Positions 1-8,607 are shown, numbered from the stretch's first letter. The stretch is 64,000 nucleotides of DNA from Dyadobacter sp. UC 10 (GCF_008369915.1 NZ_VSRN01000001.1:2016001-2080000), one strand, 5' to 3'. Numbers and translations are program-made. Notes: generated by a model from the sequence alone, not told the origin.

Positions 1-684
1 GAGCCTATCGCCCGGGATATCCTCAAAACATATTGCGCGCATTTACCATATCTGTCTGTCGTGGCTTCGATCGGTAATGCATTGGAAGCGAAAACCTTCT
101 TATTTCAGCAAAATGCCGATATTCTCTTTTTGGATATCAATATGCCTGTGATCGACGGCGTCACTTTTCTAAAAACACTGAAAAACCCGCCGCAAGTAAT
201 TTTTACCACTGCCTATAAAGAATACGCACTGGATGCATTCGACCTTTCTGCCTGTGATTATCTTTTGAAACCCTTTTCCCTCGAGCGATTCATTACAGCC
301 GTCGACAAAGCCGTAGAGCGGCTGCTGATTCCCGCGCAAGCCTCCAAACCTGCTCCTAACGATCCCAAAACGGATTTTATTTTCATAAAAACGGAGGGTA
401 AAATCTTCAAGTTATTCTTTACTGAAATACTTTATGCCGAAGCCAGCGGCAACTACACAAAAATCGTCACATCCCGGCAGACGCTCCTTCCCGCTATGAC
501 TTTTTCCGGCTTTGAGGAACTGGTACCTAAATCCGGCTTCTCCCGCGTGCACAGGTCGTTTATCGTAAACAAATCTAAAATCGATCATATTGAGGGAAAC
601 AGGTTGCTCATCGGCCCAACCGAAATACCGATCGGCAGCAATTTTAGGGAAGCTTTTCTCAAAGACCTGGGATTACCGTCATAG
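1..684 (+). CDS. LytTR-family response regulator, 5' end outside the window
   Basis: The frame is open from base 1, so the true start lies upstream. The visible part holds most of a receiver domain followed by a LytTR DNA-binding domain. The receiver shows the phospho-acceptor Asp in LFLDINMP, the conserved Thr in IFTTAY and the Lys in YLLKPF. The LytTR half runs from about DFIFIKTEGK to the C-terminus and carries the family's SFIVNKSKI-like segment. Proteins of this kind are normally phosphorylated by LytS/YehU-type (His_kinase) membrane kinases and bind DNA directly. The kinase partner is probably just upstream, outside the window; the HisKA kinase at 2569 is a different type and unlikely to be its partner. 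The gene ends with TAG at 682-684. Confidence 0.93.
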   Translation, partial: EPIARDILKTYCAHLPYLSVVASIGNALEAKTFLFQQNADILFLDINMPVIDGVTFLKTLKNPPQVIFTTAYKEYALDAFDLSACDYLLKPFSLERFITAVDKAVERLLIPAQASKPAPNDPKTDFIFIKTEGKIFKLFFTEILYAEASGNYTKIVTSRQTLLPAMTFSGFEELVPKSGFSRVHRSFIVNKSKIDHIEGNRLLIGPTEIPIGSNFREAFLKDLGLPS

Positions 685-875
685 GATCTGCCGATTCAAG
701 TGGGCTAAAAATATTTCCTCTCAACGCCAATTTGTGTTATTTTAAAAAAGCTGAAAAACCTGTCATCATATTTGGATTTCTGATTGGAAGTCGATAATTC
801 GTATCAGACAATTACACAGACAAAGAACAATCTACTTTTCGCGTTTTATTGTAGTATTTCAAGAAATTTTGGTTT

Positions 876-908
876 TTTGTTATTATAAAAACAAATACAG
901 TAAGTTTG
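876..908 (+). promoter_or_regulatory. Bacteroidota-type promoter of the glutamate dehydrogenase gene
   Basis: TTTG at 876-879 and TAAGTTTG at 901-908 match the -33 TTTG and -7 TAnnTTTG elements of Bacteroidota housekeeping promoters, with a 21-base spacer. The start codon follows 52 bases downstream. This assignment is by motif only. Confidence 0.6.
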
Positions 909-960
909 TATTGTTCAATGCGAATTATTCATTAACAATCTTAAATTCAATAAGTTAACG

Positions 961-2235
961 ATGTCATACATAGAACCGGCCCCCATCAAGGATAAAGAAA
1001 ATCCGTTGGAGTCAATGATGCAAAGATTTGATAAAGCTGTGGACATTCTGGGAATTTCGGAAGAAATGTACCACATATTAAAAGTACCCCGCAAGCAGGT
1101 AATTGTTGGCCTGCCCGTCACCATGGATTCCGGCGAGATCAGGACTTTTGAAGGTTACCGTGTCATACACTCTACTATTTTAGGTCCCAGCAAAGGAGGC
1201 ATCCGGTTTGACCCGGATGTAAATCTGGATGAAGTACGCGCGCTTGCAGCGTGGATGACGTGGAAATGTGCAGTTGTGGATATTCCCTACGGGGGTGCAA
1301 AAGGCGGCGTGGCTTGCAACCCGCGCGAAATGTCTGCCGGCGAAATTGAACGCTTAATGCGCGCCTACACAACTGCCTTACTGGACGTTTTTGGTCCTGA
1401 CCAGGATATTCCGGCACCCGATATGGGAACCGGCCCCCGGGAAATGGCCTGGCTGATGGACGAATACTCCAAATCGAAAGGAATGACCGTGCCGGCAGTA
1501 GTTACCGGAAAACCGCTGGTACTCGGCGGCTCGCTCGGCAGGACAGAAGCTACCGGCCGGGGTGTTATGGTATCGGCGCTGGCAGGTATGGAAAAGCTGC
1601 GTATCAATCCTTACCGGGCTACCGCGGCAGTTCAGGGGTTTGGCAATGTGGGATCACATGCTGCATTACTCCTCCGTGACCGTGGCGTCGCGATTCACGC
1701 AGTAAGCGATATTTCCGGCGCATATTATAATGACAAAGGTATTGATATGGCAGCCGCTGTCGCTTACCGTGACGCCAATAGAGGGTCTCTGGAAGGATTT
1801 TCAGGTGCCGAACTAATACCTGGCGATGACCTGCTTACTTTACCGGTAGATGTACTTGTGCCAGCAGCCAAGGAAGATGTTATCACCCGCAAAAATGTAT
1901 CCGGCATTCAGGCTAAGATGATCGTAGAAGGCGCCAACGGCCCCACTTCGTCCAAAGCCGACGATATTATCAATGAAAAAGGCATCATGGTAGTCCCTGA
2001 TATCCTCGCCAATGCAGGCGGTGTGACGGTTTCCTATTTTGAATGGGTACAGAACCGGATCGGCTACAAGTGGACACTGGAAAGGATCAACCGCCGCACA
2101 GACCGGATCATGAAAGATTCGTTCGACAAAGTATATGAAGTCTCACAAAAACATAAAGTATCCCTCCGCATCGCTGCCTACATCGTAGCGATCGACAAAG
2201 TTTCGAGTACTTATAAGTTTAGGGGAGGGTACTAA
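961..2235 (+). CDS. gdhA: Glu/Leu/Phe/Val dehydrogenase (glutamate dehydrogenase)
   Basis: This 424-residue protein is a hexameric-type glutamate dehydrogenase, which interconverts glutamate and 2-oxoglutarate plus ammonium using NAD(P). The dimerisation/substrate domain shows the three expected lysines: K78 in GPSKGG, K102 in TWK and K114 in GGAKGG, the last being the equivalent of the catalytic lysine. The Rossmann domain has the dinucleotide loop QGFGNVG at 225-231. Length is typical of the family. It stands alone with its own promoter and is followed by an inverted-repeat region. The choice between NAD- and NADP-dependence, and a different member of the Glu/Leu/Phe/Val family, cannot be excluded from motifs alone. 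Confidence 0.92.
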   Translation: MSYIEPAPIKDKENPLESMMQRFDKAVDILGISEEMYHILKVPRKQVIVGLPVTMDSGEIRTFEGYRVIHSTILGPSKGGIRFDPDVNLDEVRALAAWMTWKCAVVDIPYGGAKGGVACNPREMSAGEIERLMRAYTTALLDVFGPDQDIPAPDMGTGPREMAWLMDEYSKSKGMTVPAVVTGKPLVLGGSLGRTEATGRGVMVSALAGMEKLRINPYRATAAVQGFGNVGSHAALLLRDRGVAIHAVSDISGAYYNDKGIDMAAAVAYRDANRGSLEGFSGAELIPGDDLLTLPVDVLVPAAKEDVITRKNVSGIQAKMIVEGANGPTSSKADDIINEKGIMVVPDILANAGGVTVSYFEWVQNRIGYKWTLERINRRTDRIMKDSFDKVYEVSQKHKVSLRIAAYIVAIDKVSSTYKFRGGY

Positions 2236-2250
2236 GGGTTATGGTGGAAT

Positions 2251-2470
2251 TGCGTCGAAGTTGGTCGATGTTGTTCGGGATGGTTTGAAATTGTTGGGTG
2301 TGGTTTGGGGTTGATCGAAATTGTTGGATATAGTTAGAAATTGTTGGCGTGGGTCATTTTGAATGGTTGTTCAAGAAAATACATCTCAAACTAATTTACT
2401 TATCACCATACCGATCAACCCCAAACCATCCCCAACAACGTCGAACAACATCGACCAACTCCGAACCAAA
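2251..2470. repeat. Large imperfect inverted repeat between gdhA and the histidine kinase
   Basis: The left arm, about 2251-2317, is G/T-rich with repeated TTGGTCGATG- and TGGTTTGG-like words. The right arm, about 2411-2470, is its complement. Two blocks are exact inverted matches: 19 bases (2259-2277 against 2442-2460) and 17 bases (2301-2317 against 2412-2428). The order of blocks is consistent with one long, interrupted stem around a loop of roughly 95 bases. The left arm itself consists of tandem degenerate copies of a TTGTTGG-type word. The 333-base gap 2236-2568 holds no convincing gene; the short open frame across the right arm is proline/threonine/asparagine-rich noise. It could act as a terminator or be a mobile repeat family. 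Confidence 0.75.
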
Positions 2471-2568
2471 ACCAACATTACCCCCACATTAACAAATCCC
2501 AACGCACCCTGCAAATGCTGCTTTATAAAGGACAGAAATGTTAACTTTATGGCAACAATGCATGAAGT

Positions 2569-3660
2569 ATGTCACTAAGTCCGCGTTTTATTGCCGTTAT
2601 ACTCGCATTCCTTATTTCCCTCATCACCACCACTTTTCTGGCTTTTGTAGACGGGGTATCAAAAGGAATGCTTTTTGTGGTTTCAATCTCCGCTTTTATA
2701 TCCTCATTTTTTTTGGTCCTGTACACGGTTGACATCCTGGTTTTCCGTGAGGTTAACAAAATGTACCGCACGATCCACAAGCTCAAAATGCGGGATTTTC
2801 AAATGACGCCGCGAAAAAAGCTTATCCAGGAATCCAATCCGTTGAAGACGATCAATGATGAAATCTTTGTGTATGTTACTAAAAAGCAAAAAGAGATCGA
2901 CGAGCTGAAAAAGCTCGAATTGTTCAGACGAGAATTTCTGGCCGACGTTTCCCACGAATTTAAAACGCCCATTTTTGCTGCCCAGGGATTTATCCACACA
3001 CTGCTCGACGGCGCTATGGAAGACGACAAAGTCCGGGAACGTTTTCTTCGGAAGGCCGCAAATAACCTTGATAGCCTTGATGTTCTGGTCAAAGACCTGC
3101 TCGTGCTGTCTCAGATGGAAACGGGGGACATCAAAATGACACTTGCCCCAATTGATATTCGCTCGATGTCCCTAGATATATTCAGCAGGCTGGAGAATAT
3201 CGCAAAGGCCCGCAATGTAACATTCAAGGTGAAACCCGACGATCTGTCCGAAGTGTGGGTAATGGCCGATGCCGACCGCATGGAACAGGTAATGCTCAAC
3301 CTGATCGAAAATGCAATCAAATACGGCAATGAGGGCGGCAAAGTGACCGTACATTTCAGCGAAGGAAAAAAATACATAGAAGTGGCGGTGAGAGATACCG
3401 GTCCAGGTATTCCACATGAGCATTTGAACCGTATATTTGAGCGTTTCTACCGGGTAGACAAAAGCAGGAGCAAAGATATCGGCGGCACCGGACTTGGGCT
3501 GGCGATTGTAAAGCACATCCTGAATGCGCATGATACCAAGATTGCGGTCATGTCAAAACCGGATAAAGGGACTACATTCTCTTTTAAGCTCGAAAAAGCC
3601 TTCGGAAGCGCACAGGCAGAACAGGGCGAAGAAGATTTTGTGACACAGGTGAATTCGTAA
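2569..3660 (+). CDS. Two-component sensor histidine kinase, PhoR-like
   Basis: A 363-residue membrane kinase. Two hydrophobic segments, about residues 7-27 and 34-58, form a short membrane hairpin with almost no periplasmic sensor loop. A linker leads to a HisKA domain with the phospho-acceptor His129 in DVSHEFKTP. The ATPase domain has the N box around N248 (LNLIENAIKYG), the G1 box DTGPG at 276-280 and the G2 box GGTGLGL at 305-311. All catalytic motifs are intact. There is no adjacent OmpR-type response regulator, so it is an orphan kinase in this window. The lack of an extracytoplasmic domain suggests it senses something in or near the membrane, or through another protein; that is inference. 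Confidence 0.9.
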   Translation: MSLSPRFIAVILAFLISLITTTFLAFVDGVSKGMLFVVSISAFISSFFLVLYTVDILVFREVNKMYRTIHKLKMRDFQMTPRKKLIQESNPLKTINDEIFVYVTKKQKEIDELKKLELFRREFLADVSHEFKTPIFAAQGFIHTLLDGAMEDDKVRERFLRKAANNLDSLDVLVKDLLVLSQMETGDIKMTLAPIDIRSMSLDIFSRLENIAKARNVTFKVKPDDLSEVWVMADADRMEQVMLNLIENAIKYGNEGGKVTVHFSEGKKYIEVAVRDTGPGIPHEHLNRIFERFYRVDKSRSKDIGGTGLGLAIVKHILNAHDTKIAVMSKPDKGTTFSFKLEKAFGSAQAEQGEEDFVTQVNS

Positions 3661-3689
3661 CCATTTTAAAATCTATAAAACCATCTTCC

Positions 3690-3989
3690 ATGTTTGTACA
3701 TAATGTCTTTTTTTGGTTGAAAGAAAAGGATAATGCGGAAGCCCGCGAGCAGCTGCTGGCTGGAATCAAATCCCTTGAAGCCATTGAATCGATTGAAAGC
3801 GTTTACATAGGTACCCCCGCAGCTACGCGCCGCCCGGTGATCGACGCCACTTATGATTTTGCCGAAATACTGATTTTTGCAGATGAAGCAGCACACGACG
3901 TTTACCAGGTTCACCCACTTCATAAAAAGTTTGTCGAAGACTGCGCACATCTTTGGGAGAAGGTCGTGATCTACGATGTAGAAGCATAA
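3690..3989 (+). CDS. Dabb (stress-responsive alpha/beta barrel) domain protein
   Basis: This 99-residue protein fits the Dabb family, dimeric ferredoxin-like alpha/beta-barrel proteins. It shows the family's opening (HNVFFWLKE, an FxLK-type motif), a central YIGTPA segment and the VHPLHKKFVED motif near residues 78-89 that normally sits on the last helix. It fills one Dabb domain exactly. It starts 30 bases after the kinase gene and may be co-transcribed with it. The molecular function in bacteria is generally unknown; members include stress-induced proteins and small-molecule cyclases or lyases. Confidence 0.85.
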   Translation: MFVHNVFFWLKEKDNAEAREQLLAGIKSLEAIESIESVYIGTPAATRRPVIDATYDFAEILIFADEAAHDVYQVHPLHKKFVEDCAHLWEKVVIYDVEA

Positions 3990-4005
3990 TTCGCTTGCTA
4001 ATATT

Positions 4006-4116
4006 TGTTAACAAGTTATCCACATCACAACTGTGGATAACCTGTTAACAACTCTACAAAACCGCTATTTACAACCATTTAAACCACGTTTACAACTTAT
4101 CCACTCTGTGGATAAG
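4006..4116. other. Cluster of DnaA-box-like sites in two palindromes (candidate oriC or DnaA-binding locus)
   Basis: Three perfect TTATCCACA boxes and one near-perfect TTATCCACT lie within 100 bases: 4016-4024 (+), 4032-4040 (-), 4097-4105 (+, last base T) and 4107-4115 (-). They are arranged as two inverted pairs. The first pair is extended by flanking TGTTAACA words into 19-base arms (4006-4024 and 4032-4050) with one mismatch. The second pair has exact 9-base arms (4096-4104 and 4108-4116). The sites lie between a Dabb gene and a small lipoprotein gene, in a stretch without coding potential (3990-4215). No dnaA gene is visible nearby, but in Bacteroidota the origin is not always next to dnaA. 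It may equally be a DnaA-titration or regulatory site. Confidence 0.55.
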
Positions 4117-4215
4117 TCAACTTCCTCCCTTACTTCATCCTCCTTTCTCCCCTCAAAAAGGCACTATTACAGCCCGAAAATCGTTTTTAAAGTATCAACA
4201 AAATGAATTCAGGCC

Positions 4216-4521
4216 ATGAAAGCAAATAGATTCCTGCTGCCTTTGATCGTAACGGTTATTGCAGCAATCGGTATTTCTTCCTGTACTTACAGAGCCTCAT
4301 ATAATCCTGGTTATGATTACGGATACAGGCACGGTTACGGTTACAGGCCTTATTATTACGCCCCGCGACCACCACATGTAGTAGTTGTGAAGCCGGCACC
4401 AAGAAGGGTGATCCACGCCAACCGATATCGCCCGAGCCGTCAGGACAACAGGCATTACAGGCAACAATATAACCGCGGCAACCATTATGGCAACCGCCAG
4501 CACAGACGCGGACCAAAATAA
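4216..4521 (+). CDS. Small Tyr/His/Arg/Gly-rich lipoprotein
   Basis: A 101-residue protein of no family I recognise. Residues 1-23 form a lipoprotein signal peptide ending in ISSC, so Cys23 would be lipidated. The mature part is strongly biased: YGYRHGYGYRPYYY-like runs, then a VVVVKP segment, then Arg/Asn/His/Gln-rich sequence to the end, with high positive charge. Such low-complexity tails are common in small Bacteroidota envelope lipoproteins and may bind surfaces, polyphosphate or metals, but no function can be assigned. It is a single-gene unit closed by a strong terminator. It lies immediately downstream of the DnaA-box cluster. Confidence 0.75.
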   Translation: MKANRFLLPLIVTVIAAIGISSCTYRASYNPGYDYGYRHGYGYRPYYYAPRPPHVVVVKPAPRRVIHANRYRPSRQDNRHYRQQYNRGNHYGNRQHRRGPK

Positions 4522-4544
4522 TTATTCACCATACCTTTTGCCAG

Positions 4545-4582
4545 AACCGGCGGTCAGTAAATCTGGCTGCCGGTTTTATTTT
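4545..4582 (+). terminator. Rho-independent terminator after the small lipoprotein gene
   Basis: AACCGGC at 4545-4551 pairs with GCCGGTT at 4569-4575. The intervening bases continue the stem through G-U wobbles and a CAG/CTG block to a five-base loop. A T-rich tract (TTTTATTTT) follows. Confidence 0.85.
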
Positions 4583-4666
4583 GGTGATTTTCCTCATTTC
4601 CTTGCTTAGTTAGCGTGTCGGGTGTTTGTTTGCAGAATAAAATACTGCAACTGACCAATTCGCCAA

Positions 4667-6061
4667 ATGCTGGCAATTTCTATCGTTATTTACTTGCTGG
4701 CCAATCTCGGGGTCGGACTCTGGTCATCGTCCCGGATTTCGTCTACTCAGGATTTTGTGCTGGCTGGAAGGAAACTACCGCTTATTCTGGCCGCTTCCGC
4801 GAGTTTTGCAACCTGGTTTGGCTCCGAAACCATTCTAGGGGCACCTACCGAATTTGTTGAAAAAGGACTCCTGGGTGTGATTGAAGATCCTTTCGGTGCG
4901 GCACTATGTCTGCTTTTGGTAGGGCTTTTCTTTGCGAGGAAATTTTACAAAATGAACATCATCACGTTTTGTGACTTTTTCAGGATCAGGTACGGGCGGC
5001 AGGCAGAGCTTCTTTCTGCAATACTGATCATTCCTTCCTATTTCAGTTGGATCGCTGCGCAGTTACTTGCAATGGGCATTGTGCTGAAAGTAGTGCTGGG
5101 CTGGTCGCTGGCAGCTTGTATCCTCAGCAGCTCGGTCGTCGTGATCCTTTACACGATCTGGGGAGGAATGTGGTCCATTTCCATTACCGACTTCGTTCAA
5201 ACTTTAATGATCATTATCGGTCTGGTGATCGTATCAGTCAGTCTTTACCAGGATGTGGGCGGTTTTCAGCCATTGATCGACAAAGCCCCGCCAGGCTTTT
5301 TCCGTTTTTTTCCCGATTTTACCTTCAAAGCCTCTGTTGAATATTTTGCAGCCTGGATCACGATCGGGCTGGGATCAATTCCGCAGCAGGATGTATTTCA
5401 AAGGGTTATGTCCGCCAAATCCGCCAAAGTTTCGGTGCAGGCTAGCCTTTTGTCTTCGCTCATGTATCTGACAGTCGCATTACTTCCGCTATTTATCGGC
5501 CTGTGCGGCCAATATCTTTATCCTCAACCCAAAGAAGACGGCCAAATGATCATTCCGAATATGATCCTGCAACACATGGGACTACCCTTGCAGATCCTCT
5601 TTTTCGGCGCGCTGGTTTCGGCCATATTGAGCACGACCAGCAGCGCAGTAATGGCGCCCGCAGTCGTTTTCGGGGAGAATATTGTTAAATTTTTTAATCC
5701 AAAACTCGACGACCGGCAGTTACTGCGCATTATCCGCGCCAGTATTATCGTGATCACCGGCACCTGCATTATCATGGCGCTCACCCGCGAGAGTATCTTT
5801 GATCTCGTTGCCGAGTCGTCTGCATTCAGTCTGGTATCGCTTTTTGTTCCGCTCGCTGCGGGCGTTTACTGGAAAGCGACAAATCAGCTGGGCTGCATTT
5901 TTTCCATGGTTTTCGGACTGGTAGTCTGGATCGCCTGTTCGTTTTTTAATACCGAATACCCTCCGCTGATCTACGGTTTACTGGCCAGCTTGGGAGGAAT
6001 GATCCTGGGCATAATCCTCGCGAGACGCTACCCAGGACTTTCCGATATCGGGGTTAAATGA
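4667..6061 (+). CDS. Sodium:solute symporter (SSS family)
   Basis: This 464-residue polytopic inner-membrane protein belongs to the sodium:solute symporter family, with about 13 predicted membrane helices. Family landmarks are the early GRKLPLILAASASFATWFG region (the SSS motif following TM1), IWGGMWSISITDFVQTLMI in the middle of the protein and the GLGSIPQQDVFQRVMSAKSA stretch. An in-frame stop at 4652 makes the ATG at 4667 the first possible start. The substrate cannot be told from the sequence; relatives carry sugars, amino acids, carboxylates or vitamins. It is convergent with the next gene, their stop codons overlapping by 8 bases. Confidence 0.9.
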   Translation: MLAISIVIYLLANLGVGLWSSSRISSTQDFVLAGRKLPLILAASASFATWFGSETILGAPTEFVEKGLLGVIEDPFGAALCLLLVGLFFARKFYKMNIITFCDFFRIRYGRQAELLSAILIIPSYFSWIAAQLLAMGIVLKVVLGWSLAACILSSSVVVILYTIWGGMWSISITDFVQTLMIIIGLVIVSVSLYQDVGGFQPLIDKAPPGFFRFFPDFTFKASVEYFAAWITIGLGSIPQQDVFQRVMSAKSAKVSVQASLLSSLMYLTVALLPLFIGLCGQYLYPQPKEDGQMIIPNMILQHMGLPLQILFFGALVSAILSTTSSAVMAPAVVFGENIVKFFNPKLDDRQLLRIIRASIIVITGTCIIMALTRESIFDLVAESSAFSLVSLFVPLAAGVYWKATNQLGCIFSMVFGLVVWIACSFFNTEYPPLIYGLLASLGGMILGIILARRYPGLSDIGVK

Positions 6062-6848
6062 TAAATTTCGCTACGCCTCCGTCCACTTTTAATGCAGAAC
6101 CATTAGTTGCGGAAGACAGCGGGCTCGCCACATAAGTCACGAGGTTCGCAATTTCCTCTACCGACGAAAATCTTTGCAGCAGGGAAGTCGGGCGGGCGGT
6201 TTTGAAAAAATCTTTCTCGGCCTCTTCCGGTGACATATTATTACCTGCGGCCAGCTGTTTTACAAATTCAGCCACACCTTCCGACCTGGTTGGCCCGGGC
6301 ATTACCGTATTGACAGTCACATTAGTACCCTTGGTCAGCTCGGCCAAACCTCGGCTTACACCCAGCTGGGCGGTTTTGGTGGTACCGTAATGGATCATTT
6401 CCTCCGGGATATTGACAGCGGATTCACTCGAAATAAAAATAATGCGGCCCCAGTTCTTCGCGATCATTTTAGGAAAAAAGTAGCGTGAAAGCCTTACGCC
6501 GCTCATTACATTCACTTCAAAAAATTTAAACCATTCGTCATCAGTTATTTCTATAAATGGTTTTGGCTCAAAAATTCCTGCGTTATTGATCAGAATATCG
6601 ATTTCGGGCAGCTTTTCAGTTAATGCATTTACTTCATTCACTTTTGAAAAATCCGCTGCGATGCCCGAGATATCAGCTCCGGAAACATCCTGCTGCAATT
6701 TTCTCACCACTTCATCCACCTTATCCTGAGATCTTCCGTTGATGATCACCGTGGCACCTTCTCTGGCCAGGTTCTGAGCGATAGCAAGACCAATTCCCTG
6801 CGTAGATCCGCTGATGAACGCTGTCTTTCCTTTTAGTTGCAAATCCAT
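6054..6848 (-). CDS. Short-chain dehydrogenase/reductase (SDR) family oxidoreductase
   Basis: A 264-residue classical SDR. The cofactor-binding loop is GSTQGIG at 14-20, the structural NNAG motif is at 88-91, and the catalytic triad is Ser141, Tyr154 and Lys158 (YGTTK). The C-terminal VDGG motif is also present. The protein should be a soluble NAD(P)H-dependent oxidoreductase. The residue after the first beta strand (NGRS at 37-40) suggests preference for NADP(H), which is inference. The substrate is not evident. It is transcribed alone, divergent from the PIG-L gene and convergent with the symporter. Confidence 0.92.
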   Translation of the reverse strand: MDLQLKGKTAFISGSTQGIGLAIAQNLAREGATVIINGRSQDKVDEVVRKLQQDVSGADISGIAADFSKVNEVNALTEKLPEIDILINNAGIFEPKPFIEITDDEWFKFFEVNVMSGVRLSRYFFPKMIAKNWGRIIFISSESAVNIPEEMIHYGTTKTAQLGVSRGLAELTKGTNVTVNTVMPGPTRSEGVAEFVKQLAAGNNMSPEEAEKDFFKTARPTSLLQRFSSVEEIANLVTYVASPLSSATNGSALKVDGGVAKFII

Positions 6849-6953
6849 AATTTTTTATTATTATTCAAATAAAATACCCTTCAAACCGGCAGTTGCATAT
6901 TAACTACAACCAGAAGGTGATCTGATAACAAGTCAATCCTCGAAAACGTCCAA

Positions 6954-7832
6954 ATGAAGAATCTTTATCTGTGCCTTTTTCTGTTGATTTCAAATTTAGC
7001 CTTTGCCCAAAGTCCGCGCATACTGATTGTAACTGCCCACCCGGACGATGAAACCATGTTCCCGGTCACAATATTCAAGGCGACGCGCGAGTTGAAAGGC
7101 TCCGCTGATCTTGCATTGATCACAGATGCATCGGGAGGCTACAACGGATTGGTGGCATCTAGTTATTACGGATTGAATATGGTCGACTCGGCTACAGGCA
7201 GAAAGCATTTACCCTTGATCCGGAAAAAAGAAATCATGGCCTCGGGTGAAATCATGGGAATCGGGAACTTCTTCTTTTTTGACCAGCTGGATGATTACTA
7301 TAACCGGGACGAAAAGCCTTATCTCGCGGGTAAGAACTGGGACATCAAATACATTGAAACCCGCCTCGACCAGATTCTGCGCAAAGGAAATTATGACTTC
7401 ATATTTTGCCTGATCCCCCACGACGGCCAGCACGCGCACCATAAAACGGCGTCAATCAGCGCGATACGGGCAGTGCAGCGGTTTGCAGGAGCAAAGAAAC
7501 CGGTTGTATTGGGCGGGCAATCGCAAAACAAAGGGTCTTCGTTTAAATTCGCAGGATTGATTGGCTATCCCGAAACCAACATTCTTGCCTCGGCACCGGT
7601 TTTTGAATTTGACCGTTCTGCCAGTTTCGGAGAGGATAACAAGCACAGCTACATGATTGTAGCGGATTGGGTGAAGGCAGCGCACAAGTCGCAGAGCGGT
7701 GATATGAACCAGGCTATGCACCGGGGCGACCTGGAAACGTTCTGGTATTTCGAGATCAATGGAGAGGCGGGATTGAATAAAACGAAAGAGTTTTTTGAAA
7801 AGATCAATCAGGCAGGCTTTTCCAAAAAGTAA
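6954..7832 (+). CDS. Secreted PIG-L family deacetylase
   Basis: A 292-residue protein with a cleavable signal peptide (residues 1-19, ending AFAQ). It carries the PIG-L/LmbE metal-site motif AHPDDE at 28-33 and a second His cluster, H156-DGQHAHH, near residues 156-163. PIG-L enzymes are zinc-dependent deacetylases of N-acetylglucosamine-type substrates. Export indicates a periplasmic or extracellular glycan substrate rather than the cytosolic thiol or GPI precursors of classic members. It is a single gene, 8 bases from the convergent methyltransferase gene. Confidence 0.9.
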   Translation: MKNLYLCLFLLISNLAFAQSPRILIVTAHPDDETMFPVTIFKATRELKGSADLALITDASGGYNGLVASSYYGLNMVDSATGRKHLPLIRKKEIMASGEIMGIGNFFFFDQLDDYYNRDEKPYLAGKNWDIKYIETRLDQILRKGNYDFIFCLIPHDGQHAHHKTASISAIRAVQRFAGAKKPVVLGGQSQNKGSSFKFAGLIGYPETNILASAPVFEFDRSASFGEDNKHSYMIVADWVKAAHKSQSGDMNQAMHRGDLETFWYFEINGEAGLNKTKEFFEKINQAGFSKK

Positions 7833-7839
7833 GCAGCAA

Positions 7840-8607
7840 TTAAAGTGGTTTTAGGACCATAAACAAAGAACTGCCAAAAGGCGCACCGGGCAGCAGCGCA
7901 GCTTCCATTTTCGTGATGGCACGGAGTATAGTGTTGATCAGGTTACCCGGGTATTTTACATCGGAATCCACTTCGCTGATATTCACCGCGCTACGGCGGA
8001 TCTGGTACTTCTGCCACTGCCTGACCAGCAGAATAGGCAGTGATAACAAGAATGGCCAGTAGCTGTTGTATTGAATTTTAAGGCCGGCTGCGGCACTGTA
8101 CGTCTTAAAATCGGCAATCGTAAATCTTCGCTGGCTTCCTACTGCCAGATCATGCGTGCCAGAAAACGCTTCAAAAGCGTGAATATTGATGATAATAATG
8201 CCATTGTTATTCAACCGGCTTTTAAAATCCTGCAATGCATGGATGATTTTCTGATCACTTAAAAAGTACAGTGCATCGTTGCAGCTGATCACATCGAATT
8301 TCCTGCCGGGCAAATACAATTCCATATCTTTGAGGTCGCCAAACGTGACATTCAGTTTCCGCTCATTTGCAAAATCAATCGCGTGCTGTGAGTAGTCGAA
8401 GCCTGTGACATTATCGTATCCATTTTGTCTCAGATAAGATAACAAACCGCCCGTTCCGCAAGCTGCGTCCAGAATAGCCAGACCAGTGTTATCTGCTCCA
8501 AAATGCCGCTTAACCTGCTCCAAAACACGCGCATGCAGGATTTGGTACCACCAGAGCTGCTGCTCTACTTCAAACATGCGCTGATATTCCAGTCTGTTGT
8601 CGATCAT
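7840..8607 (-). CDS. Class I SAM-dependent methyltransferase of the amino-sugar cassette
   Basis: A 255-residue methyltransferase with SAM-binding motif I at 47-54 (DAACGTGG) and the following GFDYSQ acidic loop. The C-terminal third contains a hydrophobic stretch (FLLSLPILLV, about residues 186-196) that may dock the enzyme on the membrane. It is the last gene of a four-gene run whose start codons overlap the preceding stops by about 4 bases, so it is probably translationally coupled to the GT2 gene upstream. Its acceptor could be the amino sugar (N- or O-methylation) or the glycan made with it; the sequence does not decide. Confidence 0.88.
   Translation of the reverse strand: MIDNRLEYQRMFEVEQQLWWYQILHARVLEQVKRHFGADNTGLAILDAACGTGGLLSYLRQNGYDNVTGFDYSQHAIDFANERKLNVTFGDLKDMELYLPGRKFDVISCNDALYFLSDQKIIHALQDFKSRLNNNGIIIINIHAFEAFSGTHDLAVGSQRRFTIADFKTYSAAAGLKIQYNSYWPFLLSLPILLVRQWQKYQIRRSAVNISEVDSDVKYPGNLINTILRAITKMEAALLPGAPFGSSLFMVLKPL

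Noticed and set aside
2363-2578. Short plus-strand open frame between gdhA and the kinase
   Set aside because: It lies in the inverted-repeat region; its Asn/Pro/Thr-rich product is a translation of the repeat words.
5524-5784. Antisense open frame inside the sodium:solute symporter gene
   Set aside because: It is fully inside a well-supported coding region in another frame.
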